Positions 54,109-62,869 are shown, counted from the stretch's first letter. The stretch: DNA of 64,000 bases from Propionibacteriales bacterium (GCA_026392465.1 JAPLCA010000023.1:1-64000); one strand, 5' to 3'. Translations and numbers: made by a program. The notes: generated by a model not told the origin, from the letters alone.

Positions 54109-54645
54109 ATGTCCAGGAGAGCTCGACGGCGGGCGCGCCGGAACCCCACGTACGTCCCACCACTGCGCTTCTGGGTCGGTCCCGACGGCGAGATCGGCTA
54201 CCCGCCCGACCTGGCGGGCTGGCCCGCGCCGCGCTCGTCGGGTCCAGCACATCCCGCGCTCCCCCGCACCGAGGTCATCGGTGTGGAACCGGAGTCGCTG
54301 GCGGACGCTGCGGCGAGCGGCGACCTGGCCGACCTCCTCCTGCCCGACGGCAACCGGCTGTACGACTACCACCTCCGCATCGAGCACTTCGCCTACGCGT
54401 TCGTCCCCGTCCCGACCCTGACACTGGTGCTGCCCCCGTCGTCGGACGGTGGACCGTCGACGCGGGTGCGGTTCGTCGACGCGGTGGTGACCGACTGGAC
54501 GACCGAGGCGAACTACTCCCCCGCCGACCCGAACGACGAGCTGTGCGAGTTCCGGTGGGACGGATCGCGCACGTTCCTGCTCGAGTTCCTGAGCGCCAAG
54601 ATCATCGTCCGCGCGAGCCGTCTCGACGTCGAGGTGATCGAGTAA
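54109..54645 (+). CDS. Hypothetical protein with Arg-rich N-terminus
   Basis: 178 residues from ATG 54109. The first 12 residues are almost all Arg/Ala/Ser (SRRARRRARRNP). The body is beta-rich and acidic, with FWVGPDGEIGYPPDLAGWPA near the start and WDGSRTFLLEFLSAKIIVRA near the end. No family recognised; resembles single-copy actinobacterial proteins of unknown role. The coding potential upstream in the same frame is not supported. Confidence 0.65.
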   Translation: MSRRARRRARRNPTYVPPLRFWVGPDGEIGYPPDLAGWPAPRSSGPAHPALPRTEVIGVEPESLADAAASGDLADLLLPDGNRLYDYHLRIEHFAYAFVPVPTLTLVLPPSSDGGPSTRVRFVDAVVTDWTTEANYSPADPNDELCEFRWDGSRTFLLEFLSAKIIVRASRLDVEVIE

Positions 54646-54726
54646 GCCACGGCGAGCTGGCTGCGCGCCGGCACCACCGTTCGAGCAACACCTCTCGTCA
54701 CGCCACGCGGCGGAGTGCCGTCGAGG

Positions 54727-55899
54727 TCAGCCGGCTCGGGTGCGGCGGGCGCTGGTGCGTCGGGTGCGCAGGGTGCGGTGGGTCTCGTGGGTGTCGGGGT
54801 CGATGGTGAAGAACCCCTGGTGCACCGCTGCATGGCATCTCGGGCAGAGCCCGATCAGGTTGGCGAGGTCGGTACTGCCGCCGGCTGACCAGTACTCGAT
54901 GTGGTGCACGTGGACGACAGGTCCGTGGCAGCCGGGTCCGGCGCAGGTGCCGCCTTGTCGGTTGACGACCGCTCTGCGTTGGTGGGGTGTGGCGAGTCGG
55001 TGGGTGCGGCCGACGTCGAGGACAGCGTGCTTGCCGGCGGTCAGGATCGGGGTGAGGTTGGCATCGCAGAGCATCTGCTGGAGCTGGGCGGGACCGATCG
55101 ACCCGAACCCGGCGAGCTCACCGGTCGCAGTGTCCGCGCCCTGGGCGAGGGCGGTCAGGTCGGCTGTGAGGGTGACGTGCGGGCGGACGCCCTTGTCCTG
55201 GGGCAGGCCGGAGTCGAGGATCCCGGTGAGGAGCTGGTCGAGGGCGGTCACGCGGCGGACGCTGACGGGTCGGTCGTCCTCGGCGCAGGTGGGTGCGGAG
55301 AGTGACTGCAGGACGGTGCGGAACTTCGCGCCGGTGTCGGCGGGCAGGAACCCGGTCAGGTGGACGCCGTCGCCGATGGGGGTGAGGGTGATGTCGTGGC
55401 GGTCCATGCCCTTGATCCAGGCCTCGTCGAGGTCGTCGGGGTGGGCGGTGGCGCGCAGCTTCTTGACGGCTTGACGCACGGTCGCAGGTGCAGCGTGGGT
55501 GGCCAGATCCAGCAGTGGGTTCATGCACTGCTCGACGACCATGGGGTCGATGTGCTTCGCGGCGTACGTGAACGCGTCCACGTGATCGAGCGAGACGGCT
55601 CCCTCGACGGCTACCGACTCCAGGTCGGGCATGTCCCGCAAGGTCCGACCCGAGCGGACCAGCTGAGAAGCCTGCCTGCCGTCGAGGTGTAGCTGGTCAC
55701 GCAGCCAGTTCTTCAGGCTCGAGCAGCCCTCGGCCTCGAAGTCCCGATGCTCGTCCATCTCCGCGACCAGGGCCACCTTCTCCGCGTCGATCGCGTTCGA
55801 CAGTCCCTGCAGCAGCCGCAGCGCATCGGTGCCCGTCGGGTAGGCCCGCAGCTCGGCAGCGACGGCCTCGAGCCGGGCGGCGAGTGCGGTGCTGGACAT
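54727..55899 (-). CDS. DUF222 and HNH endonuclease domain protein (13E12-like)
   Basis: 390 residues. The N-terminal DUF222 helical region (about 1-290) has SLKNWLRDQLHLDGRQASQL (about 59-78). The C-terminal HNH nuclease reads CAGPGCHGPVVHVHHIEYWS (about 320-339) then GGSTDLANLIGLCPRCHAAV with conserved Cys pairs and the His-His-Asn metal site. These proteins are widespread in actinobacteria, and some members of the mycobacterial REP13E12 family are SOS-controlled. A perfect LexA box lies 14 bp before the ATG, so DNA damage should induce it. The target DNA is unknown. Confidence 0.9.
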   Translation of the reverse strand: MSSTALAARLEAVAAELRAYPTGTDALRLLQGLSNAIDAEKVALVAEMDEHRDFEAEGCSSLKNWLRDQLHLDGRQASQLVRSGRTLRDMPDLESVAVEGAVSLDHVDAFTYAAKHIDPMVVEQCMNPLLDLATHAAPATVRQAVKKLRATAHPDDLDEAWIKGMDRHDITLTPIGDGVHLTGFLPADTGAKFRTVLQSLSAPTCAEDDRPVSVRRVTALDQLLTGILDSGLPQDKGVRPHVTLTADLTALAQGADTATGELAGFGSIGPAQLQQMLCDANLTPILTAGKHAVLDVGRTHRLATPHQRRAVVNRQGGTCAGPGCHGPVVHVHHIEYWSAGGSTDLANLIGLCPRCHAAVHQGFFTIDPDTHETHRTLRTRRTSARRTRAG

Positions 55900-55912
55900 G
55901 CTCCTATGGTAC

Positions 55913-55926
55913 CGAACACGTGTTCG
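55913..55926 (-). promoter_or_regulatory. Perfect LexA (SOS) box upstream of the HNH gene
   Basis: CGAACACGTGTTCG matches CGAAC-N4-GTTCG exactly and is fully palindromic, 14 bp upstream of the DUF222-HNH start. Confidence 0.85.
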
Positions 55927-55965
55927 ACTATCAACTCTTCTTTGGCTCTTTCCGCCTGCAGTTCC

Positions 55966-55983
55966 AGGATTCTTCCTTCGCGT
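55966..55983. repeat. Solo fragment of the large-repeat hairpin
   Basis: AGGATTCTTCCTTCGCGT, 18 bp, matches one arm of the 22-bp stem of copy B (complement of 19278-19295). The rest of the element is absent. Likely a remnant. Confidence 0.6.
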
Positions 55984-56072
55984 CCACAGCGGAGGCCTCG
56001 CGCGCGTCCTCGCCGGACACCGACGGCGCCCGTCGCTGATGAAGCCACATCTCGACGACGACACCCCGGACG

Positions 56073-56729
56073 TCAGCGACGCTGCGGGGTCCCGACCTCC
56101 GGGAGGGTGGTGCTGCAGATCTGCGCGGCCTCCTCGCGCTCGAGGCCCAGCATCACCAGCAGCTGGCACGCGAGGTCCTCGACGTCGTCGGGCGACACGA
56201 GCTCCGGGTGCGACGAGCGCAGGCGCAGGAAGCCGAGCAGCGAGCCGCCGACGACGCTCAGCGCCACCGGCAGCTGCGTGACCGTGAAGCGGCCCGCCTC
56301 GACCGCGTCCGTGATGTCGCGCAAGGCGCGCGGGCCGAGGCCGTCGGCCAGCTCGAGGAGGTCGAGACCGAATTGGTTCAGCACGTCGGCGAGGGCGGGG
56401 TGGGTCCAGGCGAGACGCGCCGAGATCCGGAAGGACGTCGCGAACCGCTCGGCGGGGTCGGCGATGTCGCGCGCGGCGTCCTCGATCAGCTGGCCCCACT
56501 CCTCCAGCACTGCCGCGGTCGCGGCGTGGAAGAGCTCTTCCTTGCTCGTGAAGTGGTTGTAGAACGACCCGAAGCCGATGTCGGCGGTGTCGGTGATCTG
56601 CTGGATGGTGGCCGTCGCGGCGCGACCCTCGATGATGAGCCGCTTCGCCGCCTCGATCAGCGCCCCACGGGTACGGGCCCGGCGCCGGTCGGTGCGGCGC
56701 GGCGTTCCGTGCGCGGCGACCTCCGTCAT
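56073..56729 (-). CDS. TetR-family regulator of the aromatic operon
   Basis: 218 residues from ATG 56729. N-terminal HTH (about 22-70): RGALIEAAKRLIIEGRAAT then IQQITDTADIGFGSFYNHFT, typical of TetR. The C-terminal ligand domain is helical. Divergent from the VOC gene, with a perfect palindrome ACTGATGA-TC-TCATCAGT (56819-56836) overlapping the promoter of that gene, so it most likely represses the catabolic operon until an aromatic ligand binds. Confidence 0.88.
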   Translation of the reverse strand: MTEVAAHGTPRRTDRRRARTRGALIEAAKRLIIEGRAATATIQQITDTADIGFGSFYNHFTSKEELFHAATAAVLEEWGQLIEDAARDIADPAERFATSFRISARLAWTHPALADVLNQFGLDLLELADGLGPRALRDITDAVEAGRFTVTQLPVALSVVGGSLLGFLRLRSSHPELVSPDDVEDLACQLLVMLGLEREEAAQICSTTLPEVGTPQRR

Positions 56730-56792
56730 CGCGGTCCTCTCGTCAGCATCGCGCACCACCCTAGTGCGTCGCCCAGGGACGAGGCCGCGTCC

Positions 56793-56836
56793 TTGCACGA
56801 CCGCGCCGCCGTTCCTATACTGATGATCTCATCAGT
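56793..56836 (+). promoter_or_regulatory. Promoter and TetR operator of the aromatic operon
   Basis: -35 TTGCAC (56793-56798), 17-bp spacer, -10 TATACT (56816-56821), and a perfect inverted repeat ACTGATGA-TC-TCATCAGT (56819-56836) that covers the -10 and start point. Confidence 0.82.
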
Positions 56837-56854
56837 TCTGTAGGAGATGATCAC

Positions 56855-57985
56855 GTGTCCGGCCACGACCACAGCCACAGCGACCTGCACAGCGAGCAGG
56901 GACGTCTGGCCGGCGAGCACGTCGGGCGCTCGGCCCAGCCGGTCGTCAAGGTGCGCGACATCGCCTGGCTCGAGTTCGAGAAGCCCGACCTCGTCGCGGC
57001 CGAGGCGTTCAGCCGCGCCTTCGGCTTCACCACCACCTACCGGTCGGCCACCGAGCTGAACCTGCGCGGCGCCCTGCCCGGCGCACCCTGCGTGATCATC
57101 CGCAAGGGCCGACGTTCGCGCTTCGTCGGCCCGGCGTTCTCCGCCGAGCCCGCCGACCTCCTGCGCCTGGCAGAGCACACCGGGCACACGGTCCAGCGGC
57201 TCCCCGAGCACCTCGGCGGCACCACCGTCGACCTGCGCGAGCCCGCCGGTGCACGGGTCCGCGTCGTCGCCGACGTGCTGGAGCACCCGGCCCTGCCCAC
57301 GCAGGACGTCCACACCTTCAACGTCGGCCACGACGTCCGACGCGTGAACGCGACGCAGCGCCCGCCGCGGCAGCCCGCCGTCGTCGAGCGGCTCGGCCAC
57401 GTGGTGCTGCAGTCCGACCGCTACCGCGCGTCGCTCGACTGGTACCTGGACCACCTCGGCATGATCGTCTCGGACTTCCTCTACTTCCCCGGCCAGCGCG
57501 AGCGCGGCCCTACGATGTCGTTCATCCGCTGCGACCGCGGCGACGAGCCGGCCGACCACCACACGCTCGCGCTCACGCTCGGCCCGCGCAGCCGGTACGT
57601 CCACTCCGCCTACCAGGTGGCCGACCTCGACGCGCTCGCCGCGGGCGGGGAGCACCTGCGCGACCTCGGCTACCAGCACTCCTGGGGCATCGGGCGCCAC
57701 ATCCAGGGCAGCCAGCTCTTCGACTACTGGCGCGACCCCGACGGCTTCCTCGTCGAGCACTTCAGCGACGGCGACCGGTTCGACGCCTCGCTCGAGCCCG
57801 GCTGGGCCGAGATGACGGCGAGCGGCCTGGCCCAGTGGGGTCCGCCCGCGACCGCGGACTTCCTCGGCGTCGCGCCCGGGCGCGAGTCGCTGCACGAGCT
57901 GCTGTCCATGACCACCTCACTCCGTTCCGACAACGAGTTCGACGTCCCCCGTCTGCTCGGCCTCCTGAAAGTGGCCCGCTCATGA
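56855..57985 (+). CDS. VOC-family extradiol ring-cleavage dioxygenase
   Basis: 376 residues from GTG with AGGAGA 7-12 bp upstream. Two vicinal-oxygen-chelate modules, the C-terminal one catalytic. Metal ligands are probably His in VVERLGHVVLQS (about 181), His in RSRYVHSAYQVADLD (about 249) and Glu in GFLVEHFSDGD (about 302), the H-H-E set of extradiol dioxygenases. The N-terminal 25 residues are His/Ser/Asp rich. It probably opens a catechol ring in the pathway started by the flavin monooxygenase downstream. First gene of the operon; overlaps the FAH gene by ATGA. Confidence 0.86.
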   Translation: MSGHDHSHSDLHSEQGRLAGEHVGRSAQPVVKVRDIAWLEFEKPDLVAAEAFSRAFGFTTTYRSATELNLRGALPGAPCVIIRKGRRSRFVGPAFSAEPADLLRLAEHTGHTVQRLPEHLGGTTVDLREPAGARVRVVADVLEHPALPTQDVHTFNVGHDVRRVNATQRPPRQPAVVERLGHVVLQSDRYRASLDWYLDHLGMIVSDFLYFPGQRERGPTMSFIRCDRGDEPADHHTLALTLGPRSRYVHSAYQVADLDALAAGGEHLRDLGYQHSWGIGRHIQGSQLFDYWRDPDGFLVEHFSDGDRFDASLEPGWAEMTASGLAQWGPPATADFLGVAPGRESLHELLSMTTSLRSDNEFDVPRLLGLLKVARS

Positions 57986-58920
57986 CCCTCCCCGTCCTCC
58001 GCACCGCCGACGCCTGGTGGCTCCAGCGCGCCGACGGCGCCGTCCGCATCGACACGAGGGCCACGACCACGGCCGAGCTGCTCGCCGACCGCGCATCGGT
58101 CGAGGCGGCCCGCGAAGGTGGCGACCCCGTGCCCGTCGCCGACCTCGCGCTCGTCTCGCCCGTCACCGCCCCCTGCCGCGTCGTCGCCCAGATGGCGAAC
58201 TACGCCAGCCACGCGCAGGACGCCAACATGGACCCCGCCAGGGTGCCGCTCGCGTTCTTCCGCAAGGCGTCGGGCTCGATCAGCGGCCCCCACGACGACA
58301 TCGTGCGACCGGCGCACGTGACCCTGCTCGACTACGAGGTCGAGATCGGCATCGTCGTGGGTCGCGCCGTGCCCGTCGGCACCGAGGTCACCCGCGAGAC
58401 CCTCGCCGACGTCGTCGCGGCCCTCGTGGTCACCAACGACGTCTCGGCCCGCGACCAGCAGCTGCCGAAGACCCAGTTCTACGAGTCCAAGTCGTACCGC
58501 ACCTTCACCCCGGTGGGTCCGGCCCTCGTCATCCTCGAGGAGGGCGAGCTCGACCGCTTCGCCGACCTGCGGCTGCGGCTCTGGGTCGACGGCGAGCTGC
58601 GTCAGGACGAGCTGGCCGCGGACATGATCTACCGCCCGCTGGAGGCGTTCACGGCGCTCGCGCGCTTCCAGGACCTCGCCCCCGGCGACCTGCTGCTCAC
58701 CGGCACCCCGGTCGGCACCGCGCTCAGCGCCCCGCCGCCGATCGTCGAGAAGATCGGCGCCCTGCTCCCGGCGCACAGGAAGTGGGAGATCTTCTTCCGC
58801 AAGCAGGCCAAGAACCCGCGCTACCTGCAGGACGGCAACGTCGTGGAGGTCGGCATCGCCACGGACGACGGCGCGATCGACCTGGGCGTCCAGCGCACGA
58901 CCGTGCGGTGGTCGAGGTGA
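57982..58920 (+). CDS. Fumarylacetoacetate hydrolase-family enzyme
   Basis: 312 residues. FAH-fold catalytic region with LLDYEVEIGIVVGRAVPVG (about 114-132; Glu metal ligands) and VVTNDVSARDQQLPKTQFYE (about 150-169), then LLTGTPVG. Enzymes with this fold hydrolyse acylpyruvates or hydrate/decarboxylate dienoates after ring cleavage. Here the likely substrate is the ring-fission product of the VOC enzyme. Overlaps its neighbours by 4 bp on both sides (ATGA, GTGA). Confidence 0.88.
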   Translation: MTLPVLRTADAWWLQRADGAVRIDTRATTTAELLADRASVEAAREGGDPVPVADLALVSPVTAPCRVVAQMANYASHAQDANMDPARVPLAFFRKASGSISGPHDDIVRPAHVTLLDYEVEIGIVVGRAVPVGTEVTRETLADVVAALVVTNDVSARDQQLPKTQFYESKSYRTFTPVGPALVILEEGELDRFADLRLRLWVDGELRQDELAADMIYRPLEAFTALARFQDLAPGDLLLTGTPVGTALSAPPPIVEKIGALLPAHRKWEIFFRKQAKNPRYLQDGNVVEVGIATDDGAIDLGVQRTTVRWSR

Positions 58921-59267
58921 GCGTGGCCCTGCTGGTCCTGGTCGGGGTCAGCGTCGTGCTGGTCGCGACGGGGACCGCCAAGCTGCTCGCCCTCGCCCCC
59001 ATGCGGGAGCGAGCGGACCACCTCGGGTACTCCGTGACCGGCTTCCGCGTCGTGGGTGCCTTGGAGCTCGCCGGGGTCGGCGGCCTCTGGTGGGGCCGGT
59101 ACGGCTCGACGCCGCTCGCCGTCGCGGCCGCCGTCGCGCTCCTCGCCCTGATGGTCGGGGCCGTGGTGTCGCACCTGCGTGCCGGCGACCGGCCCGTCGA
59201 CACGGGACCCGCCGTGGTCGTCGGCGCCCTGCTCGTCCTGCTGCTGGTCCTGGGGGTCACCTCGTGA
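58917..59267 (+). CDS. DoxX-like small membrane protein
   Basis: 116 residues from GTG that overlaps the FAH stop. Four hydrophobic segments (about 3-22, 38-55, 60-78 and 92-112) with GTAKLLALAPMRERADHLGY near the start, typical of DoxX-like proteins. Role in the pathway unknown, perhaps a quinone- or uptake-related membrane partner. Its stop overlaps the monooxygenase GTG. Confidence 0.8.
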   Translation: MSVALLVLVGVSVVLVATGTAKLLALAPMRERADHLGYSVTGFRVVGALELAGVGGLWWGRYGSTPLAVAAAVALLALMVGAVVSHLRAGDRPVDTGPAVVVGALLVLLLVLGVTS

Positions 59268-60793
59268 CCCGCGGGGCCCCCGTCGCGATCGTCGGCGCCG
59301 GGCCCACGGGCAGCACCGCCGCCCTGGGCCTCGCGGCGCGCGGCATCCGCAGCGTCGTGCTCGACCGCTGGCCGGAGGTCTACCCGCAGCCGCGCGCCGT
59401 GCACCTCGACGACGAGGTGTACCGCGTGCTGGCCCGGCTGGGCCTCGGCGACGATCTCGCCCGGCTCACCCGACCGACCCGCGGCCTGCGCCTCGTCGAC
59501 GCCGACCTGCGTTGCCTCGCCCAGCTCGACCGCGACGGCGTCTCCCCGGCGACCGGCCACCCCCGGGCGAACCTGTTCGACCAGCCCGTGCTCGACGCTG
59601 TGCTCCGCGAGCGGCTGCGCGCGACGCCCGAGGTCACGCTGCTGGCGGGCCACGAGGTCACCGCGGTGGAGCAGGTCGCGGCCGACCGGGTCGAGGTACG
59701 CCACCGCACCGGCCCGCACGCCGAGGAGGAGGTCGTCGAGGCCGGGTACGTGCTCGGGTGCGACGGTGCGAACAGCCTGGTGCGCACCTCAGCGGGAGCC
59801 CGTCTGCTCGACCTCGGCTTCGAGCAGCGCTGGCTCGTGATCGACGTCGAGACGTCGGCCGAGCTGGACCAGTGGGACGGCGTGCACCAGGTCTGCGACA
59901 GCCGGCGCGCGGCCACCTACATGCGGGTCGGGACGACGCGGCACCGCTGGGAGCTGCAGCTCCTCGACCACGAGGACGCGGCGGACCTCGCGACCCTCGA
60001 CGCCGTGGCGCCGCTGCTGCGGGCATGGCTGCGGGACGTCGACCCGGCCGAGCTCACCCTGGTGCGCGCCACGGGCTACACGTTCCGCGCCGCCGTCGCG
60101 GACCGCTGGCGCTCCGGCCGCCTGTTCGTGCTCGGCGACGCCGCGCACCTCACGCCGCCCTTCATCGGGCAGGGCATGGGCGCCGGCATCCGCGACGCCG
60201 ACAACCTGGCGTGGAAGCTCGCGGGCGTCGTCGACGGCTCGCTCCCGTACGAGGTGCTCGAGAGCTACGAGCCCGAGCGGTCGGCGCACGCCCGGTCGAT
60301 GATCGGGCTCGCGCGCGCCGTCGGCATCACGATGACGAGCGGCGGCCCCACCGGCGACGTCACGCGCCGCGCGCTGCTCCCGCTCCTGCCCCGCCTCCCC
60401 TACCTGCGCGGCCTGGCCGTCGACAGCGCCACGCCGCCGCTGGTGGCGACCCCCTGGGTGCACCGACGTCGGGGCGACCGGCTCGCCGGTCGACTGTGCC
60501 CGCAGGTCGTCCACGGCCGGCCGACGCTGGACGCCGAGGTCGGGCCGCGCTGGGCGCTCGTCTCGGCCGTCGCGCCGTCGCCCTCCTGCGTCGCGGCACT
60601 GACCGAGCGGCGGGTCGCCGTCGTCGAGACCGGCAGCCGGCCCGAGCTCGACACCTGGTTGCGCGACGGACGTGCGCGCGCCGCCCTCGTCCGTCCCGAC
60701 CGCACCGTCCTGACCTCCGGCGACGACGTCGCCGCCCTCGTCGCCACCGCCACGGCCCTCATCGCACCCCAGCCCGGCGAGGTCCCCGCATGA
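59264..60793 (+). CDS. FAD-dependent aromatic-ring monooxygenase (MhpA-like)
   Basis: 509 residues from GTG. PheA/MhpA-type flavoprotein hydroxylase: the FAD dinucleotide motif VAIVGAGPTGSTAALGLAAR (about 7-26), the DG motif YVLGCDGANSLVR (about 162-174) and the GD motif RLFVLGDAAHLTPPFIGQGM (about 286-305). Uses NAD(P)H and O2 to hydroxylate a phenolic ring, most likely giving a catechol for the VOC dioxygenase. The C-terminal thioredoxin-like domain is present but short. Overlaps the P450 gene by ATGA. Confidence 0.9.
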   Translation: MTRGAPVAIVGAGPTGSTAALGLAARGIRSVVLDRWPEVYPQPRAVHLDDEVYRVLARLGLGDDLARLTRPTRGLRLVDADLRCLAQLDRDGVSPATGHPRANLFDQPVLDAVLRERLRATPEVTLLAGHEVTAVEQVAADRVEVRHRTGPHAEEEVVEAGYVLGCDGANSLVRTSAGARLLDLGFEQRWLVIDVETSAELDQWDGVHQVCDSRRAATYMRVGTTRHRWELQLLDHEDAADLATLDAVAPLLRAWLRDVDPAELTLVRATGYTFRAAVADRWRSGRLFVLGDAAHLTPPFIGQGMGAGIRDADNLAWKLAGVVDGSLPYEVLESYEPERSAHARSMIGLARAVGITMTSGGPTGDVTRRALLPLLPRLPYLRGLAVDSATPPLVATPWVHRRRGDRLAGRLCPQVVHGRPTLDAEVGPRWALVSAVAPSPSCVAALTERRVAVVETGSRPELDTWLRDGRARAALVRPDRTVLTSGDDVAALVATATALIAPQPGEVPA

Positions 60794-61976
60794 CCTCTCC
60801 AGCCCCTCGGTACACGCCTGACGCCTACGCGGACGAGGCCATCCTCGACCCCCACCCGCACTACCGCCGCATGCGCGAGCTCGGTCCGGTCGTGTGGCTG
60901 CCGCGCCAGCGTGCGCACGCCGTCGTGCACCACGCCGCGTGCAAGGAGGTGCTGCTGGCCGACGACACGTTCCGTTCCGTTCCGAGCGGGGCGTGGCGCT
61001 CAACCCCGTGGCCAACCGGATGAGCCGTGGCACCACGTTGAACAGCGACGACGAGGACCACGTCCGACGACGTGCGCTGCTCGCGAGCCGGCTCACGCCC
61101 ACGGCGCTGCGGTCGATGCGCGACGAGGTGCAGGAACGTGCCGACGCCGTCGTCGAGGCGGCCGTCGCCCGAGGCACGGTCGACGGCGTGGCCGACGTGG
61201 CCGAGGCCCTGCCGACGTCGTTCGTCCCGGACCTCATCGGCTGGCCCCGGGATGGTCGCGAGAGGCTCCTGCCCTGGGCCGGCGCCACCTTCGACTCCCT
61301 CGGGCCGGTCAACGCCCGCACCGTGCGCTCCGCACCGCGCACGCTCGCGATGATGCGGTTCGCCCGGTCCGTCGTGCGGGAGCGGTCGACGCTCCCCGGG
61401 TCGATGGGGGCCGACCTGCTCGCCAAGGCCGACGCCGGCGAGCTGGGCCACGGCGAGTGCCCGGCCCTCATGATCGACGACCTGGCACCGTCACTGGACA
61501 CCACGATCAGCGCGATCGCCAGCGCCCTGTGGCTCCTCGCCGTCCACCGCGACCAGTGGGACGCGCTGCGCGCCGACCCGTCGCTCGTGCCCAACGCCGT
61601 GAACGAGGTGGTCCGCGTCGAGTCGCCCCTGCGCGCCTTCGCCCGCTACGTCGCGGAGGACACCGAGGTCGCGGGCACCCCCCTGCGGCGCGGGTCGCGC
61701 GTCGTCGTCTTCTACGCCTCGGCCGACCGCGACGAGCGCGCCTGGGACGCACCCGAGGAGCTCGACGTGACCCGCGACGCGAGCCGGCAGCTCGGCTTCG
61801 GCCAGGGTGCCCACGGGTGCGCCGGCCAGGGCCTCGCCCGGCTCGAGACGCAGTCCATCCTGCGGTCGCTGCTCGAGCGGGTCGACCACCTCGAGCTCGT
61901 CGAGGAGCCCTCCTGGGGCCTGAACAACATCATCCACAAGCTCGACCGACTGCCGCTGCGGCTCGTCGCCGCCTAG
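60790..61976 (+). pseudogene. Cytochrome P450 with frameshift at a TTCCG triplet repeat
   Basis: Starts at ATG overlapping the monooxygenase stop. The frame is intact to DDTFRS, where three TTCCG units (60970-60984) occur. With two units the protein would read on as DDTFRSERGVALNPVANRM and be a normal 393-residue P450; with three it stops at 61023. The downstream part is intact: I-helix APSLDTTISAI, K-helix ExxR in VNEVVRVESP and heme loop LGFGQGAHGCAGQGLA. Could be phase variation, decay or sequencing error. A ferredoxin remnant follows. Confidence 0.85.
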
Positions 61977-61989
61977 GAGGAACCTCGCC

Positions 61990-62298
61990 ATGAAGATCGA
62001 AGCCGACTACGACCGGTGCGCTCGCGGTGAGCCATGCACCGTCGACGCGGGTGACGACGAGCCGGTGCGCCTGGGACGTCGGCACGTGCGCCTGTCCGTG
62101 CCAGAGAGCTCGATCCGTCATGATGCAAACTGTATGACAGTTGAACTGCTAGACACAAGGACGATTCCTGAATTACTGTGCAGCCATGACGTCACTCGAC
62201 ATCGCCGTCCGACGCACGACCGCGGCGCAGCAGGTCGCCGAGGGGCTGTCCGACCTCATCATGTCCGGGCACTTCAGCCCGGGCACGCGGTTGCGTGA
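61990..62298 (+). CDS. Degenerate ferredoxin-like gene
   Basis: A strong AGGAGG lies 9-14 bp before ATG 61990. The first 16 residues, MKIEADYDRCARGEPC, match the start of 3Fe-4S ferredoxins that feed P450s (C-x5-C). The third ligand and the rest of the fold are missing, and the frame runs on past the GntR operator and start. A remnant of a P450 redox partner, or a frameshifted copy. Only the first 45 or so residues look meaningful. Confidence 0.5.
   Translation: MKIEADYDRCARGEPCTVDAGDDEPVRLGRRHVRLSVPESSIRHDANCMTVELLDTRTIPELLCSHDVTRHRRPTHDRGAAGRRGAVRPHHVRALQPGHAVA
62128..62142 (+). promoter_or_regulatory. GntR/FadR-type operator
   Basis: Inverted repeat AACTGT-ATG-ACAGTT, including TGTATGACA like FadR-family sites, 44 bp upstream of the GntR start. 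Confidence 0.6.
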
Positions 62299-62869
62299 GA
62301 GCGCGATCGCCGCCGAGCTCGGCATCTCCCGCAACACCGTGCGCGAGGCGGTGCGCATCCTGGAGCTGGGCGGTCTCGTGAACTACGAGGTCAACCGGGG
62401 CGCCGTGGTCATCGCGCCGACCTCCGAGAGCGTCATGGCCCTGTACGACGCGCGGCTGCACCTCGAGACCGCGGCCGTGCGGGCGCCGCGGGAGAGCGAC
62501 GAGCTCGACGGCGTGCGCGACGCGCTCGCCGAGCTGTCGGCGGCGGCGGATACCCACCAGGTCCGCGACATCGTGACGGCGGACCTCGCGTTCCACGCCT
62601 CGATCGTGGCGCTCCTGCAGAACACCCGGATCGACGACTTCTACCGCGACCTCACCACCGAGCTGAGGTACTACCTCACGGTGCTGTCGAAGGAGACCCG
62701 CGAGTACGACGACCCGACGACGATCGTCTCCGAGCACGCCGGGATCCTCGAGGCCATCGAGAGCCGGGACACGACGGCGGCGGCGCAGGCCGTCTTCGCG
62801 CACGTCAACCACAACGCGCACCGCGTCTGCGACATCCTCCGCGCGCGGGAGGCGGCCGGCTCCTCCTGA
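62186..62869 (+). CDS. GntR-family (FadR subgroup) regulator
   Basis: 227 residues. N-terminal winged helix (about 10-75): LSDLIMSGHFSPGTRLRESA and IAAELGISRNTVREAVRILE. C-terminal FCD ligand domain (about 85-215) with metal-binding residues in DLAFHASIVAL (Asp-x3-His, about 132-142), EHAGILEAI (His about 191) and FAHVNHNAHRV (His about 213). Likely autoregulated through the palindrome at 62128-62142 and may co-control the aromatic operon it follows. Confidence 0.9.
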   Translation: MTSLDIAVRRTTAAQQVAEGLSDLIMSGHFSPGTRLRESAIAAELGISRNTVREAVRILELGGLVNYEVNRGAVVIAPTSESVMALYDARLHLETAAVRAPRESDELDGVRDALAELSAAADTHQVRDIVTADLAFHASIVALLQNTRIDDFYRDLTTELRYYLTVLSKETREYDDPTTIVSEHAGILEAIESRDTTAAAQAVFAHVNHNAHRVCDILRAREAAGSS

